A stretch of 64,000 bases of DNA from Rhodanobacter sp. C06 (GTDB lineage Bacteria; Pseudomonadota; Gammaproteobacteria; Xanthomonadales; Rhodanobacteraceae): the NCBI RefSeq assembly GCF_002001105.1, contig NZ_MUNP01000037.1, positions 39,553 to 103,552 of the forward strand. The letters are read 5' to 3'. The notes under the pieces were generated by a model. The model did not search any database. It had not been told where the DNA came from and saw only the letters and a program-made list of their open reading frames with translations. The position numbers and the translations under genes were made by a program. Below, piece after piece: positions 1-8,692 of the stretch (position 1 is the stretch's first letter; each line of letters opens with the position of its first letter).

Positions 1-660
1 GCGCTGGCCGGCCAGTTGCAGCGTGGCGGCGCGCGCCCCCGGCTGCACGCCACGATCCAGCGCCAGCAGGCGCGGCAGGATGCGCGGGTATTCCTGCTCC
101 AGCGCTGCCAGCGCTTGTTCGACTGCTGCCTCGTCGGCCGCCAGCTCCGGCAGTTCGACGTAGGGTTCGGGCTCCGGCTCGGTCGGTGCGGGCGGCGGCG
201 CGGGACGGCGGATCACCAGTTCCTCGAAGGTCTCCGTTTCCGGTGCGGGCTGCGGAGCCGCCGCGATGGCGACTCCGGCCTCCGCGCTCACGGCCGGCGC
301 GGGCGCGGCATCCTGCTCCGGAACGGGTGCCGGAACGGGTGGCGGCTCGGGTGGCGGCGCCGGCGGCGGCACGTAGCCGCTGGTGACCTTGCTGGTGGCG
401 GCGAAATGCGTGCGCACCTCGCCCTCGACGGCGGGCGCCAGTTCGAAGCTGATGAGCCGGTCGCAACCTTCCAGCGCCTGGCGCAACGCGCGCTTTTTGA
501 ACCACGAGCCACGCACCACCATGCTCAGCAGCGTGCCATGGGGGTCTTGCGCCAGGCGCTGCCGCAGCAGGGTGAAGCCATTCGCGGCCGCCAGGCGGCC
601 AACCTCGATGAGCAGGCCCTCGCGTTGCAGCGCGAGCGCCTGGATTTCCAGCTCGATCAT
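1..660 (-). CDS. Hypothetical protein, 3' part outside the window
   Basis: I do not recognise this gene. The frame is open from an ATG at 660 down to base 1 (220 residues visible), so its C-terminus lies outside the window. The first ~85 residues form a compact, leucine-rich segment that begins MIELEIQALALQREGLLIEV. It is followed by a long Pro/Ala/Glu linker with repeated PPP and EPEPEP runs (about residues 97-165), then a second Ala/Leu-rich segment that begins ELAADEAAVEQALAALEQ. A good Shine-Dalgarno (AGGGGGA) lies just upstream of 660. There is no signal peptide or membrane segment. The first domain could be ACT-like in size and pattern, but this is a guess. The gene follows the M1 aminopeptidase on the same strand, with a terminator between them. 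Confidence 0.7.
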   Translation of the reverse strand, partial: MIELEIQALALQREGLLIEVGRLAAANGFTLLRQRLAQDPHGTLLSMVVRGSWFKKRALRQALEGCDRLISFELAPAVEGEVRTHFAATSKVTSGYVPPPAPPPEPPPVPAPVPEQDAAPAPAVSAEAGVAIAAAPQPAPETETFEELVIRRPAPPPAPTEPEPEPYVELPELAADEAAVEQALAALEQEYPRILPRLLALDRGVQPGARAATLQLAGQR

Positions 661-736
661 CCGTCCCCCTGTAGACGATGTCGGTGCGTTGAATTTCCGC
701 CCATGCTACGACTTGCGTCGGCGGGCCACCACAAAC

Positions 737-764
737 GACAAGCCCCGCCGCAGCGGGGCTTGTC
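737..764 (-). terminator. Rho-independent terminator after the M1 aminopeptidase gene
   Basis: A perfect 12-bp inverted repeat (GACAAGCCCCGC / GCGGGGCTTGTC) with a 4-nt loop lies 20 bp past the aminopeptidase stop codon. On the minus strand it is followed by GTTTGTGG, a weak T-tract. It separates the aminopeptidase from the downstream hypothetical gene. Confidence 0.7.
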
Positions 765-784
765 GCATCCATGACTCAAACCGA

Positions 785-3466
785 TCAGCGCAGGATCGAA
801 GCCGGCTCCTGCTTGGCCTGCAGCGCCGCGCACAGCTCGATAGCCTCGGTGGTTTGCGCCAGGCCGCGCGAGATGCCGGCGGCATCGTTCATGCGCGGCT
901 TGAAGAACGCCTGCACGCGCTGCGCCTCGGCGCTGGAGCAGCCGCCGCCCGCGGCCAGCATCGGCAGGTAGCCGCCGGCGAAGCTGCCGGTGCGCTTGAG
1001 GATCTGCGGGTAGTGGCCGGCGAACCAGCTCCACATCGCGTCGCGCTGGGCCTCGGTGTCGCGACCCGAGCGCAGCAGCGAGGCCATCTCGCCCACCTTG
1101 ACCGGCTTGCTGATCGCGAAGTCGCGTACCTGCTCGGCGAGCGCGGGGTCCTCGACGCTGGCCAGGCCGCCGAGAATGCCGTTGCGCAGTGCCGGATCGC
1201 TGGTCTGCGGCAGTTCGGCGATCAGCGCATCGACCGCACTCTTGCCCTGGGTCTGCACCGCCACGCCCAGCGCGTCGCCGAGCAGGTCGGGGTTCGCGGC
1301 CGCGAGGTCGAGGCGACCGTCGGCCTTCTTTTTCAGCGCCGCCTCACCCTGCTGGAGCAGGGCCGCACGCACCGCGGGCAGTTTGTAGTCGAAGGCCAGC
1401 GTGGCGGCGAGCGTGCTGCGCAGGAGCGCATCGTCCTCCGACTCGCCAGCCTTGCGCTGGTAGCCCAGCGCTTCGAGCTTCGGCAGGTAGGCGGCCTTCA
1501 CCCAGTCCGCGACGCGGGCGCGCTGGACATCGGTCTTCGCCACGTGATGGTAGATCCAGCTCACGCGTCCCAGCGGTGCGGTGAACACCTGGCTCGTCTT
1601 CGACTGGGTGAGCGGCTTCAGCGCGGCGAGCACTTGGCCGGCATCGAGATCGCCATGCTGGAAGCTGGCGCCGATCGCGTCGGCATAGGCCAGCTGCTCG
1701 GCATCGCTGAGCTTGGCGACCTCTTTCACCAGCGCGGCCAGCTCGCCCTTGTCGAGGCTGAAGCGGTAGTAGCCGGCGGCGTTCGCGTTCGGCATCACCC
1801 AGGTCGGGTTGCTGGCGCCGGCCAGCACGATGGAGCCGGTCGCCTTGTCGAGCATGTCGCAGGCCACCTTGCTTCCGTCAGCAGTGCCATAGCGCACGCA
1901 CACCGGCACGCCCCAGATGCGCGAGGCATCGCCATGGCTGCCCAGCGGCAGGTAGCGGCTCTGCTTCAGTTCCAGCACGGTCTGGCCGTTCCTGTGCTCC
2001 AGCTTCGTCTGCACGTAGGGCACGCCGGACTGGTCGAGGAAGCTCTTGAACGCGTGCTTGAACGCGTCGCCCTTACCCGCCGCGGTGGCGATCGCGTTGA
2101 CGAGATCATCCGCGGTGGCGTTGCCGAACTTGTGCGCCTGGATGTAGGCGCGCATGCCCTTCTGGAACGTCTTGTCGCCCACGTAGTTCTCGAACATGCC
2201 GATGACGGCGGCGCCCTTTTGGTAGGTGATGCCGTCGAACGCGGTCTCGATGTCGCCGTTGCCGGTGATCGGCTGGCGGATCTTGCGCGCGCTGACCAGG
2301 CTGTCGTTGCCCATCGCGCCCTGCGCGCCGCGCACGCGGTCGAGGTCGGCGCGGTATTCGGGATGCACTTCCTCGGTGACTTTCTGCTGCATCCAGGTGG
2401 CGAAGGCCTCGTTGAGCCAGATGTCGTTCCACCAGGCCAGCGTCACGGTGTCGCCGGTCCACTGGTGGGCCAGCTCGTGCGCGGTGACGTTGAAGGAGCC
2501 ACGCACGTTGCGCGCCGGCGAATCCTTGTCGAGCAGCAGCAGCCAGTCGCGGAACGTGACCAGGCCCGCGTTCTCCATCGCGCCGGCGGCGAAGTCCGGC
2601 GCCGCGAGCACGTCCAGCTTGTCCCACGGATAGCCGAAGCCGTAGTAGTTCTCCAGCGCGTGGATGATGCTCGGCGTCTCGGAGATCACGTGGCTCATGC
2701 GATGCGCCTCGCCGGCGGCGGCGATGCCGCGCAGCGGCAGCGGCTTGCTGCGGTAGGCGTCGGGCGAGATTTCCGCGGTCGGCGTGATGTCCCACGGGCC
2801 CACGGCGAACGCCACCAGATAGGTCGGCAGCGGCAAGGTCGGCGCGAAGTTCACCGTCTTCCAGCCCTTGCCCGCCGGCTTCTCGCTTACCAGTTGCGTG
2901 TTCGCCACCGCGGTGTCGCCTTCCGGCAAGGTGATCGAGATGTCGAACGGCGTCTTGAAGCCGGGCTCATCGAAGCTCGGGAAGGCGTAGCGCGCGCTGA
3001 TCGGTTCCATCTGCGTCATCGCGTAGGGCTGGCCCTTGGCGGTGACCTTGTACAGGCCCTGCAACTGCGCGTTGAGCGGCGCGGTGTACTCGAACTTCAG
3101 CGTGATCTCGCCGGCCGGCAGCGTGCTGCCGAAATCCACGCGCACCACGCCCGCCTTCGAATCGGCTTCCACGTACTTCGCGTCATGCGTCTTGCCCGCG
3201 GCGTCGGTCACCGTCACCTTCGACACCGTAAGCGAAGCGCCGTCCAGCCACACGTGGTCGGAGGCCTTGGCCAGCTTCACCTTGATCGTGGTGGTGCCGG
3301 AGAAGTCGGTTTGCGCCGGATCCACCTTGAACGCGATCTGGTAGGACTGCGGCACCGCCCAGGACGGCAGGCGGCCCGTGGGTGCCTGGTCGGCACCGGC
3401 GGCGAACGCCAGGCCGCAGCCGGTGGCCAGCGCGGTGAACAGGAGAGGACGGACAAGACGACGCAT
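785..3466 (-). CDS. Exported M1-family zinc aminopeptidase
   Basis: An 893-residue metallopeptidase that removes N-terminal amino acids from peptides, probably in the periplasm or anchored at the envelope. The N-terminus has a signal peptide (MRRLVRPLLFTALATGCGLAFAAG). The M1 exopeptidase motif GAMEN is at residues 295-299. The zinc motif HELAH is at 330-334, with the third ligand E353 in WLNEAF, giving the family's HExxH-x18-E spacing. A long helical C-terminal half follows, as in aminopeptidase N and ERAP-type enzymes. It is transcribed alone, divergently from oxyR, and a hairpin terminator follows it. It is a typical family member by length. The exact substrate preference cannot be read from the sequence, so I give no pepN symbol, because the E. 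coli PepN is cytoplasmic. Confidence 0.95.
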   Translation of the reverse strand: MRRLVRPLLFTALATGCGLAFAAGADQAPTGRLPSWAVPQSYQIAFKVDPAQTDFSGTTTIKVKLAKASDHVWLDGASLTVSKVTVTDAAGKTHDAKYVEADSKAGVVRVDFGSTLPAGEITLKFEYTAPLNAQLQGLYKVTAKGQPYAMTQMEPISARYAFPSFDEPGFKTPFDISITLPEGDTAVANTQLVSEKPAGKGWKTVNFAPTLPLPTYLVAFAVGPWDITPTAEISPDAYRSKPLPLRGIAAAGEAHRMSHVISETPSIIHALENYYGFGYPWDKLDVLAAPDFAAGAMENAGLVTFRDWLLLLDKDSPARNVRGSFNVTAHELAHQWTGDTVTLAWWNDIWLNEAFATWMQQKVTEEVHPEYRADLDRVRGAQGAMGNDSLVSARKIRQPITGNGDIETAFDGITYQKGAAVIGMFENYVGDKTFQKGMRAYIQAHKFGNATADDLVNAIATAAGKGDAFKHAFKSFLDQSGVPYVQTKLEHRNGQTVLELKQSRYLPLGSHGDASRIWGVPVCVRYGTADGSKVACDMLDKATGSIVLAGASNPTWVMPNANAAGYYRFSLDKGELAALVKEVAKLSDAEQLAYADAIGASFQHGDLDAGQVLAALKPLTQSKTSQVFTAPLGRVSWIYHHVAKTDVQRARVADWVKAAYLPKLEALGYQRKAGESEDDALLRSTLAATLAFDYKLPAVRAALLQQGEAALKKKADGRLDLAAANPDLLGDALGVAVQTQGKSAVDALIAELPQTSDPALRNGILGGLASVEDPALAEQVRDFAISKPVKVGEMASLLRSGRDTEAQRDAMWSWFAGHYPQILKRTGSFAGGYLPMLAAGGGCSSAEAQRVQAFFKPRMNDAAGISRGLAQTTEAIELCAALQAKQEPASILR

Positions 3467-3603
3467 GAGGGGTTCCCCGGGTGTGTACAGGAACCCGTCA
3501 CGCTAGGCGGCACATGACTTTCCACACAGTGCCATAAGGCATGTCGACGCCGGCGCGGCGCGCGCGCTTGCGTCAAGCGGCTCAATCACTACTATGGGCT
3601 TTC

Positions 3604-3618
3604 ATAGTTCACGTCTAT
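3604..3618 (+). promoter_or_regulatory. OxyR-like binding site (ATAG-N7-CTAT) at the oxyR start
   Basis: ATAG at 3604-3607 and CTAT at 3615-3618 are separated by exactly 7 nt, which is the half of the OxyR consensus that recurs as ATAG-N7-CTAT. A further CTAT lies upstream at 3592-3595, but at an 8-nt rather than 7-nt spacing. It also forms part of a 6-bp inverted repeat, ACTATG / CATAGT (3591-3608). The site sits 14 bp before the preferred oxyR ATG, in the region shared with the divergent aminopeptidase gene, so autoregulation by OxyR is the natural reading. That is inference. Confidence 0.5.
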
Positions 3619-3631
3619 GATGGGGCTCGTC

Positions 3632-4612
3632 ATGAACCTGCGCGACCTGCACTACCTGGTGGCCCTCGCCGAGCAGCGCCATTTCGGCCGCGCGGCGGAG
3701 GCCTGCTTCGTCAGCCAGCCCACCCTGTCCACCCAGATCAAGAAGCTGGAGGAGGAACTGGGCGTGGCGCTGGTGGAGCGCACGCCGCGCAAGGTGCTGC
3801 TCACCGACGTGGGCCGCGAGATCGTGGCGCGCGCGCGCGACGTGCTGAACGAGGTGGAGCAGATCAAGGGCATCGCGCGGCGCACGCTGGATCCCGAATC
3901 CGGCACGGTGCGGCTGGGCATCTTCCCCACGCTGGGCCCCTACCTGCTGCCGCACGTGGTGCCGCGGGTGCGCGAGCGCTTCCCGCGGCTGGAACTGCTG
4001 CTGGTGGAGGAGAAGACCGAGGAAGTGCTGCGCCGCCTGCGCGAAGGCCGGCTGGACGCCGGCATTCTCGCCCTGCCGGTGCACGAGGACAGCCTGCATG
4101 CGGAATTCCTGTTCGAGGAGCCGTTCGTGCTCGCGGTGCCGCAATCGCATCCGCTGGCGCGGCGTCCCTCGCTGAAGCTGGCCGACCTTGGCGACCAGAG
4201 CCTGCTGCTGCTGGAGGACGGCCACTGCCTGCGCGACCAGGCGCTGGAGGTCTGCCACCTCGCCGGCGCGGGCGAGAGGAGCGGCTTCCGCGCCACCAGC
4301 CTGGAGACGCTGCGCCAGATGGTGGCCGCCGACGTGGGCATCACCTTGCTGCCCACGCTGGCGGTGAAGCCGCCGGTGGCGCAGGCGCCGAACGTGCAGC
4401 TGATCGAGTTTCGCGGCAGCCATCCACCGAGCCGGCGCATCGCGATGCTGTGGCGCAAGAGCTCGGCGATGGGCGGCTTCCTCAAGCAGCTTGCCGGCGT
4501 GTTCCGCGAACTGCCCAAAGGCCTGCTCGATCCGCACGACGCAGCCACGCCGGCGGCCGCGACGGCCACGCCCACGAAGCCGCGTCGCGATAGTCCGAAA
4601 CGATCGTCCTGA
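3632..4612 (+). CDS. oxyR: Hydrogen-peroxide-sensing LysR-type regulator OxyR
   Basis: A 326-residue LysR-type transcription factor that senses peroxide through a reversible disulfide and activates antioxidant genes. The winged HTH occupies residues ~1-60 (MNLRDLHYLVALAEQRHFGR...SQPTLSTQIKKLE), followed by a LysR substrate-binding-type regulatory domain. The redox pair is present in the motif GHCLRDQALEVC. Starting at the ATG at 3632 places these cysteines at 199 and 208, the same numbers as in E. coli OxyR. This favours 3632 over the in-frame ATG at 3617, which would also overlap the OxyR-like site. The next genes on the same strand are a rubrerythrin cluster, a plausible peroxide-stress target. 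It ends 274 bp before that cluster. Confidence 0.95.
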   Translation: MNLRDLHYLVALAEQRHFGRAAEACFVSQPTLSTQIKKLEEELGVALVERTPRKVLLTDVGREIVARARDVLNEVEQIKGIARRTLDPESGTVRLGIFPTLGPYLLPHVVPRVRERFPRLELLLVEEKTEEVLRRLREGRLDAGILALPVHEDSLHAEFLFEEPFVLAVPQSHPLARRPSLKLADLGDQSLLLLEDGHCLRDQALEVCHLAGAGERSGFRATSLETLRQMVAADVGITLLPTLAVKPPVAQAPNVQLIEFRGSHPPSRRIAMLWRKSSAMGGFLKQLAGVFRELPKGLLDPHDAATPAAATATPTKPRRDSPKRSS

Positions 4613-4745
4613 TAAGCACAATCAATTTCAACGAATCCTCCCGCAGCGCTAGGCTCGGAACGTAGCGACCGCTCTGGAGCGTGGGCGGTAGAAACCAAGC
4701 GGGCGAGGCAAAGTCGTTTTGAGGCAGATTTCGTGACGGCTTGCA

Positions 4746-4768
4746 GGCCCATAGTGGTTCTATGGGCC
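4746..4768. repeat. Perfect 9-bp palindrome upstream of the rubrerythrin gene
   Basis: GGCCCATAG and CTATGGGCC are separated by TGGTT in the 274-bp gap between oxyR and the rubrerythrin gene, about 120 bp before the rubrerythrin ATG. It contains ATAG and CTAT like an OxyR half-site, but with a 5-nt rather than 7-nt gap, so it is not a canonical OxyR box. CTATGGGC also occurs in the oxyR upstream region (3592-3599). It may be an operator for this cluster or part of a dispersed extragenic element. I cannot decide from one copy. Confidence 0.5.
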
Positions 4769-4886
4769 AAAAGCCGGCGCGGAAGATGCCCAAAACGGCG
4801 CAGCCGCAGCCGCTTGTGTTTCTGCCGCCCATGCTCCTTGGGCCGCTCCGCATTGCCCTCCCAGCCCGACGCCACGAGGTGATGTC

Positions 4887-5306
4887 ATGAGCAAGCTGAA
4901 AGGCTCGAAAACCGAGCAGAGTCTGAAAGACGCGTTTGCCGGCGAATCCATGGCCAACCGCCGTTACCTCTACTTCGCCGCCAAGGCGGACGTGGAGGGC
5001 TACAACGACGTTTCCGCCGTGTTCCGTTCCACCGCCGAAGGCGAGACCGGCCACGCCCATGGCCACCTCGAATACCTGGAACAGTGCGGCGACCCCGCCA
5101 CCGGCCTGCCGTTCGGCGAGACCCACGCCAACCTCAAGAGCGCGATCGCCGGCGAGACCCACGAGTACACCGACATGTACCCGGGCATGGCCAAGACCGC
5201 GCGCGACGAAGGTTTCGATGAGGTGGCCGACTGGTTCGAGACCCTGGCCAAGGCCGAGCGCTCGCATGCGAACCGCTTCACCAAGGCGCTGGGCGAAATG
5301 GGCTGA
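4887..5306 (+). CDS. Rubrerythrin-type diiron protein lacking the rubredoxin domain
   Basis: A 139-residue four-helix ferritin-like protein, probably a peroxide reductase or diiron oxidoreductase. The ligand pattern is visible: GES near residue 20, an E-x-E-T-x-H-x-H cluster (EGETGHAH), a second GETHEY segment, and [11 protein letters not shown] near the C-terminus. Classical rubrerythrins (~190 residues) carry a C-terminal rubredoxin domain with two CxxC pairs. This one stops after the ferritin-like bundle, so electrons must come from another protein. The Fe-S protein encoded next is a candidate, though that is inference. A good Shine-Dalgarno (GAGGTGA) precedes the ATG. It is first in a plus-strand cluster with the CCG-domain Fe-S protein and a DUF3501 protein, adjacent to OxyR. 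Confidence 0.9.
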   Translation: MSKLKGSKTEQSLKDAFAGESMANRRYLYFAAKADVEGYNDVSAVFRSTAEGETGHAHGHLEYLEQCGDPATGLPFGETHANLKSAIAGETHEYTDMYPGMAKTARDEGFDEVADWFETLAKAERSHANRFTKALGEMG

Positions 5307-5383
5307 GCCGCCTGCCGGCAGCCATAGGCTGCCGGCATCGCCATCGCAGGGTCATGGGCGCCGCGGCGCCCGCGGAGACGCCC

Positions 5384-6727
5384 ATGTCGGAACCGGTCGA
5401 CAGCAGCCGCGAAGGCAACCTCGAAGCGCCCACCCGGCATCCGCTGGGCCAGGACGCCCCCGCGTTCTGGGATCAGGCCGCGCTAGCCGCGGAACTGGAG
5501 CGCGTGTTCAACATCTGCCACGGCTGCCGCCGCTGCGTGAGCCTGTGCCACGCCTTTCCCACCTTGTTCGACCTGATCGACGAGTCGAAGACGATGGAGA
5601 TCGACGGCGTGGCCAAGGCGGACTACCCGAAGGTGGTCGAGCAGTGTTATCTCTGCGACCTCTGCTACCAGACCAAGTGCCCGTACACGCCGCCGCATCC
5701 CTGGAACGTGGATTTCCCGCACCTGATGCTGCGCGCCAAGGCGGTCGAGTTCCGCGAGCACGGCGTGCCGCTGTCGGCGAAGATCCTTTCCAACACCCGC
5801 GCGGTGGGCAAGCTCGCCTCGATCCCGGTGGTGGTCGAGGTGGTCAACGCCGCGAACCGCAACAAGGGTGCGCGCAAGCTGCTGGAGAAGACGCTGGGCG
5901 TGGATGCGCAGGCCCGCGTGCCCGCGTACCACACACCTACCGCGCGCAAGCGACTGAAGCCACTCGACGGTCACGGCGATGCGGTCCCCGCCGGACGCAC
6001 GCGCGGCAAGCTGGCGATCTTCGCCACTTGCTACTGCGACCATTCCGAGCCCGGCGTGGTGGAAGCGCTCGCCGCGGTGCTGGCGCACAACGCCATCCCC
6101 AGCAAGCTGGTCGAGCAGGAAAGCTGCTGCGGCATGCCCAAGCTGGAGCTGGGCGACCTCGACACCGTGCGCAAGTACAAGGAGCGCAATATCCCCGTGC
6201 TGGCTCGGATGGCGCGCGAAGGCTGGGATTTCACCGCAGCGATTCCCTCCTGCGTGCTGATGTTCAAGCAGGAGCTGCCGCTGATGTTCCCCGACGACGC
6301 CGACGTGGCGCTGGTGCGCGAGCGCTTCTTCGACCCATTCGAATACCTCGCCGAGCGCCACAAGGCCGGCCTGCTGCAAACCGACTTCAAGACCTCGCTT
6401 GGAAAAGTCGCCTGGCAGGTGCCCTGCCACCAGCGCGTGCAGAAGATCGGCCCGAAGACGCGCGAGATCCTGCAACTGGTGCCGGGCACCGAAGTCATCA
6501 CCATCGAGCGCTGCTCCGGCCACGACGGCACCTACGGCGTGAAGCACAAGACCTACGCGCTGTCGCGCAAGCTGGCCAAACCGGTGGAGAATCGCGTGGC
6601 GCAGGCCGAGCCCACCCACTTCACCAGCGACTGCCCGATGGCCGGCGGGCATATCGCACACGGGCTCGATGACAAACCGTCGGCCGAACATCCGCTCAGC
6701 CTGCTGCGCAAGGCTTACGGCATTTGA
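5384..6727 (+). CDS. CCG-domain 4Fe-4S protein (GlpC/heterodisulfide-reductase-like)
   Basis: A 447-residue soluble electron-transfer protein. The N-terminal third holds two ferredoxin-type cysteine clusters, [11 protein letters not shown] and [14 protein letters not shown], consistent with two [4Fe-4S] centres. The rest carries the paired cysteine-rich region of the GlpC/HdrB family, with [21 protein letters not shown], a C in [15 protein letters not shown] and [11 protein letters not shown]. Such proteins normally pass electrons between a flavoprotein and a partner, but no dehydrogenase subunit is encoded beside it. I prefer the ATG at 5384, which has GGAG 7-9 nt upstream. An in-frame ATG at 5354 would add [10 protein letters not shown]. 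The setting between a rubrerythrin and a DUF3501 protein suggests redox or peroxide defence. The partner and exact reaction are unknown. Confidence 0.85.
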   Translation: MSEPVDSSREGNLEAPTRHPLGQDAPAFWDQAALAAELERVFNICHGCRRCVSLCHAFPTLFDLIDESKTMEIDGVAKADYPKVVEQCYLCDLCYQTKCPYTPPHPWNVDFPHLMLRAKAVEFREHGVPLSAKILSNTRAVGKLASIPVVVEVVNAANRNKGARKLLEKTLGVDAQARVPAYHTPTARKRLKPLDGHGDAVPAGRTRGKLAIFATCYCDHSEPGVVEALAAVLAHNAIPSKLVEQESCCGMPKLELGDLDTVRKYKERNIPVLARMAREGWDFTAAIPSCVLMFKQELPLMFPDDADVALVRERFFDPFEYLAERHKAGLLQTDFKTSLGKVAWQVPCHQRVQKIGPKTREILQLVPGTEVITIERCSGHDGTYGVKHKTYALSRKLAKPVENRVAQAEPTHFTSDCPMAGGHIAHGLDDKPSAEHPLSLLRKAYGI

Positions 6728-6842
6728 GGAGTGCGTTGAGAAGAGCAAGGAGCGAGAGAAAGCCTCGCAACTCGCCGGGCCGCTCCTGCTTTTGCCCTCT
6801 CTCACCACCGCACTTCTCTTCCCTCACTTCCGATCAAAGATC

Positions 6843-7424
6843 ATGGACATCCTCGAACGCGGCGACCTGCTCAGCCTGGAGAACTACGCGCTGGAACGCG
6901 CGGAGTTCCGCGCCCGCGTGATGGCGCACAAGAAGCAGCGCACCGTGCACCTGGGCGGGCATCTCACGCTGATCTTCGAGGATCGCCTGAGCATCCAGTA
7001 CCAGGTGCAGGAGATGCTGCGCATCGAGCGCATCTTCGAGCCCGCCGGTATCCAGGACGAGCTGGATGCCTACAACCCGCTGATCCCCGACGGCGACAAC
7101 CTCAAAGCCACCTTGCTGATCGAGTATGACGACGTGGAGCAGCGCAAGCGCGAGCTGGTGCGCCTGCGCGGTATCGAGCACGTGATCACGCTGACCGTGC
7201 AGGGCCACGCACCGGCCATCGCGGTGGCCGACGAGGACATGGAGCGCAGCAACGAGGAAAAGACCGCCGCGGTGCACTTCCTGTGCTTCCCGCTGGACGC
7301 GGCGCGCATCGCCGCATGGAGGGCGGGCGCGCCGGTGACGCTGGCCTGCACGCTGCCGGCGATGCCGGTCGAGGCGGTACTGACGCCCGAGCAGCGCGAC
7401 ACGCTGGCCGCGGATTTCGACTGA
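6843..7424 (+). CDS. DUF3501 family protein
   Basis: A 193-residue soluble protein starting MDILERGDLLSLENYALERA and recognisable as the DUF3501 family, which has no assigned biochemical function. Visible features are an arginine/lysine-rich N-terminal third (FRARVMAHKKQRTVHLG), an IQYQVQEMLRIERIF helix and a charged EYDDVEQRKREL segment. An upstream in-frame ATG at 6669 lies inside the Fe-S gene and would add ~58 residues that do not look like the family, so 6843 is preferred although its ribosome binding site is weak. It sits downstream of the rubrerythrin and CCG Fe-S genes, suggesting a shared redox role. Its stop codon abuts the next start codon (TGAATG), which points to translational coupling. 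Confidence 0.8.
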   Translation: MDILERGDLLSLENYALERAEFRARVMAHKKQRTVHLGGHLTLIFEDRLSIQYQVQEMLRIERIFEPAGIQDELDAYNPLIPDGDNLKATLLIEYDDVEQRKRELVRLRGIEHVITLTVQGHAPAIAVADEDMERSNEEKTAAVHFLCFPLDAARIAAWRAGAPVTLACTLPAMPVEAVLTPEQRDTLAADFD

Positions 7425-8048
7425 ATGCGCCGCCCCTGGCTGGTCGCGGCCGCCCTGCTGGCGCTGTGGGGCGGCTGGTCATGGTGGCACATGCGGCCGC
7501 TGCATCCGCCACCGGGCGTGCTGGCGCCGGACGATCCCGTGCAGACACCGCTGGCCGCTCCGATGGCGACTATCCGCATGGGGGACTTCACGCTCACCCC
7601 GCGCGCGCAGTTCGATCTCACCGCACGCGTGCTGTCCACCGAGCGCTACCGTTTCGACGCCGGTGCCGCGCTGGTGCCCGAGGATTTCGCGCTGGGCTGG
7701 GGGCGCATGTCCGACAGCGCCGTGCTGCAGCAGATCGACATCACGCAGTCGGCGCGCTTCTACTACTGGAGCGTGCGACAGTTCCCGATCCCGCGCCGCG
7801 AGATCGAAACGCACAGCGCGAACATGCACCTGATCCCCGCCGATGCGGGCGTGCGCCGTGCACTGGGGCGCGTGCGCGTGGGCCAGTTGGTGGCGCTGGA
7901 CGGCTACCTGGTGGACGCCGACCGCGCCGGCGGCTGGCACTGGCGCACCTCGCTGACCCGCGACGATACCGGCGACGGCGCCTGCGAGTTGTTCTACGTG
8001 ACGTCGGTCGATGTACCCGCCGGGCAGGTATCGTCCGGGGTGCAATAG
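7425..8048 (+). CDS. Hypothetical protein with N-terminal membrane anchor
   Basis: Not recognised. 207 residues. Residues ~4-21 (PWLVAAALLALWGGWSWW) form a single hydrophobic segment after an RR dipeptide, so the protein is probably anchored in the inner membrane with a ~180-residue periplasmic portion. That portion contains the segments FTLTPRAQFDLTARVLS and RFYYWSVRQFPIPRREIE, then VGQLVALDGYLVDADRAGGW, a beta-rich pattern. There are no cysteine clusters apart from one Cys near the C-terminus. It starts immediately after the DUF3501 stop codon and converges on apt. Confidence 0.75.
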   Translation: MRRPWLVAAALLALWGGWSWWHMRPLHPPPGVLAPDDPVQTPLAAPMATIRMGDFTLTPRAQFDLTARVLSTERYRFDAGAALVPEDFALGWGRMSDSAVLQQIDITQSARFYYWSVRQFPIPRREIETHSANMHLIPADAGVRRALGRVRVGQLVALDGYLVDADRAGGWHWRTSLTRDDTGDGACELFYVTSVDVPAGQVSSGVQ

Positions 8049-8102
8049 CCGCCCGGATGCCTGGACGGCCCGTCGCCGGCATGCTCGCCGGCGGCATGGC
8101 GA

Positions 8103-8633
8103 TCAGTAGCGCAACAGCGCGTGCAGCGGCTGGCCGCCGTTCCAGCGCCCCCGCCCATGCAGCGCCTCCAGTTCGATGACCACCGACGCGCCCGCAAGCT
8201 CGGCGCCGAAGCGCTCGACCAGCGTCTGCGCCGCGGCCAGGGTGCCTCCAGTGGCCAGCACGTCGTCCACCAGCAGCACGCGTTCACCGCGTTGCAGCGC
8301 ATCGCTGCGTGCCTCCAGCCGGTCGCTGCCGTATTCCAACTGGTAGTCCACCGCCAGCACCGGTGGTGGCAGCTTGCCCGGCTTGCGCAGTGGCACGAAG
8401 CCCGCGTGCAGCACCTGCGCCAACGCAGCCCCGAAGATGAAGCCGCGCGCCTCGATGCCGCACACTGTCTGCACTCCGGCATCCCGCCATGGTGCAGCCA
8501 ACGCGGCGATGCATTCCGCAAAACCGTGCACATCGGCCAGCAGCGGGGTGATGTCGCGGAACAGCACGCCTGGCTTGGGGAAGTCCGGCACGGCGCGTAT
8601 CAATCCGGCAAAAGCAGGCATCGGGTTCTCCAT
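8103..8633 (-). CDS. apt: Adenine phosphoribosyltransferase
   Basis: A 176-residue purine-salvage enzyme that makes AMP from adenine and PRPP in the cytoplasm. The N-terminus MENPMPAFAGLIRAVPDFPK and the following GVLFRDITPLL are characteristic of Apt. The PRPP loop is VLLVDDVLATGGTL, with paired aspartates followed by ATGGT. The flexible-loop region IEARGFIFG is also present. A GTG at 8684 would extend the frame by 17 unusual residues, so I choose the ATG at 8633, with 8618 also possible. It lies 59 bp downstream of the DUF2007 gene on the same strand and converges with the membrane-anchored hypothetical. Confidence 0.92.
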   Translation of the reverse strand: MENPMPAFAGLIRAVPDFPKPGVLFRDITPLLADVHGFAECIAALAAPWRDAGVQTVCGIEARGFIFGAALAQVLHAGFVPLRKPGKLPPPVLAVDYQLEYGSDRLEARSDALQRGERVLLVDDVLATGGTLAAAQTLVERFGAELAGASVVIELEALHGRGRWNGGQPLHALLRY

Positions 8634-8692
8634 GGTGATCGGGTGCGGCGTGCCGGCACGGGCATTCGACGCCGAAGCGGACACCGCGCGGC

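Noticed and set aside
383..3517. Plus-strand open frame of 1044 codons
   Set aside because: It lies antisense to the M1 aminopeptidase, is Arg/His/Gly-rich with no domain, and exists only because GC-rich codons leave few stops on the opposite strand.
3617..3631. Alternative oxyR start five codons upstream
   Set aside because: It would shift the redox cysteines to 204/213, add MMGLV and overlap the OxyR-like site; 3632 fits the family.
4746..4768. Canonical OxyR binding site upstream of the rubrerythrin gene
   Set aside because: The ATAG and CTAT are present but separated by 5 nt rather than 7, so I list it only as a palindrome.
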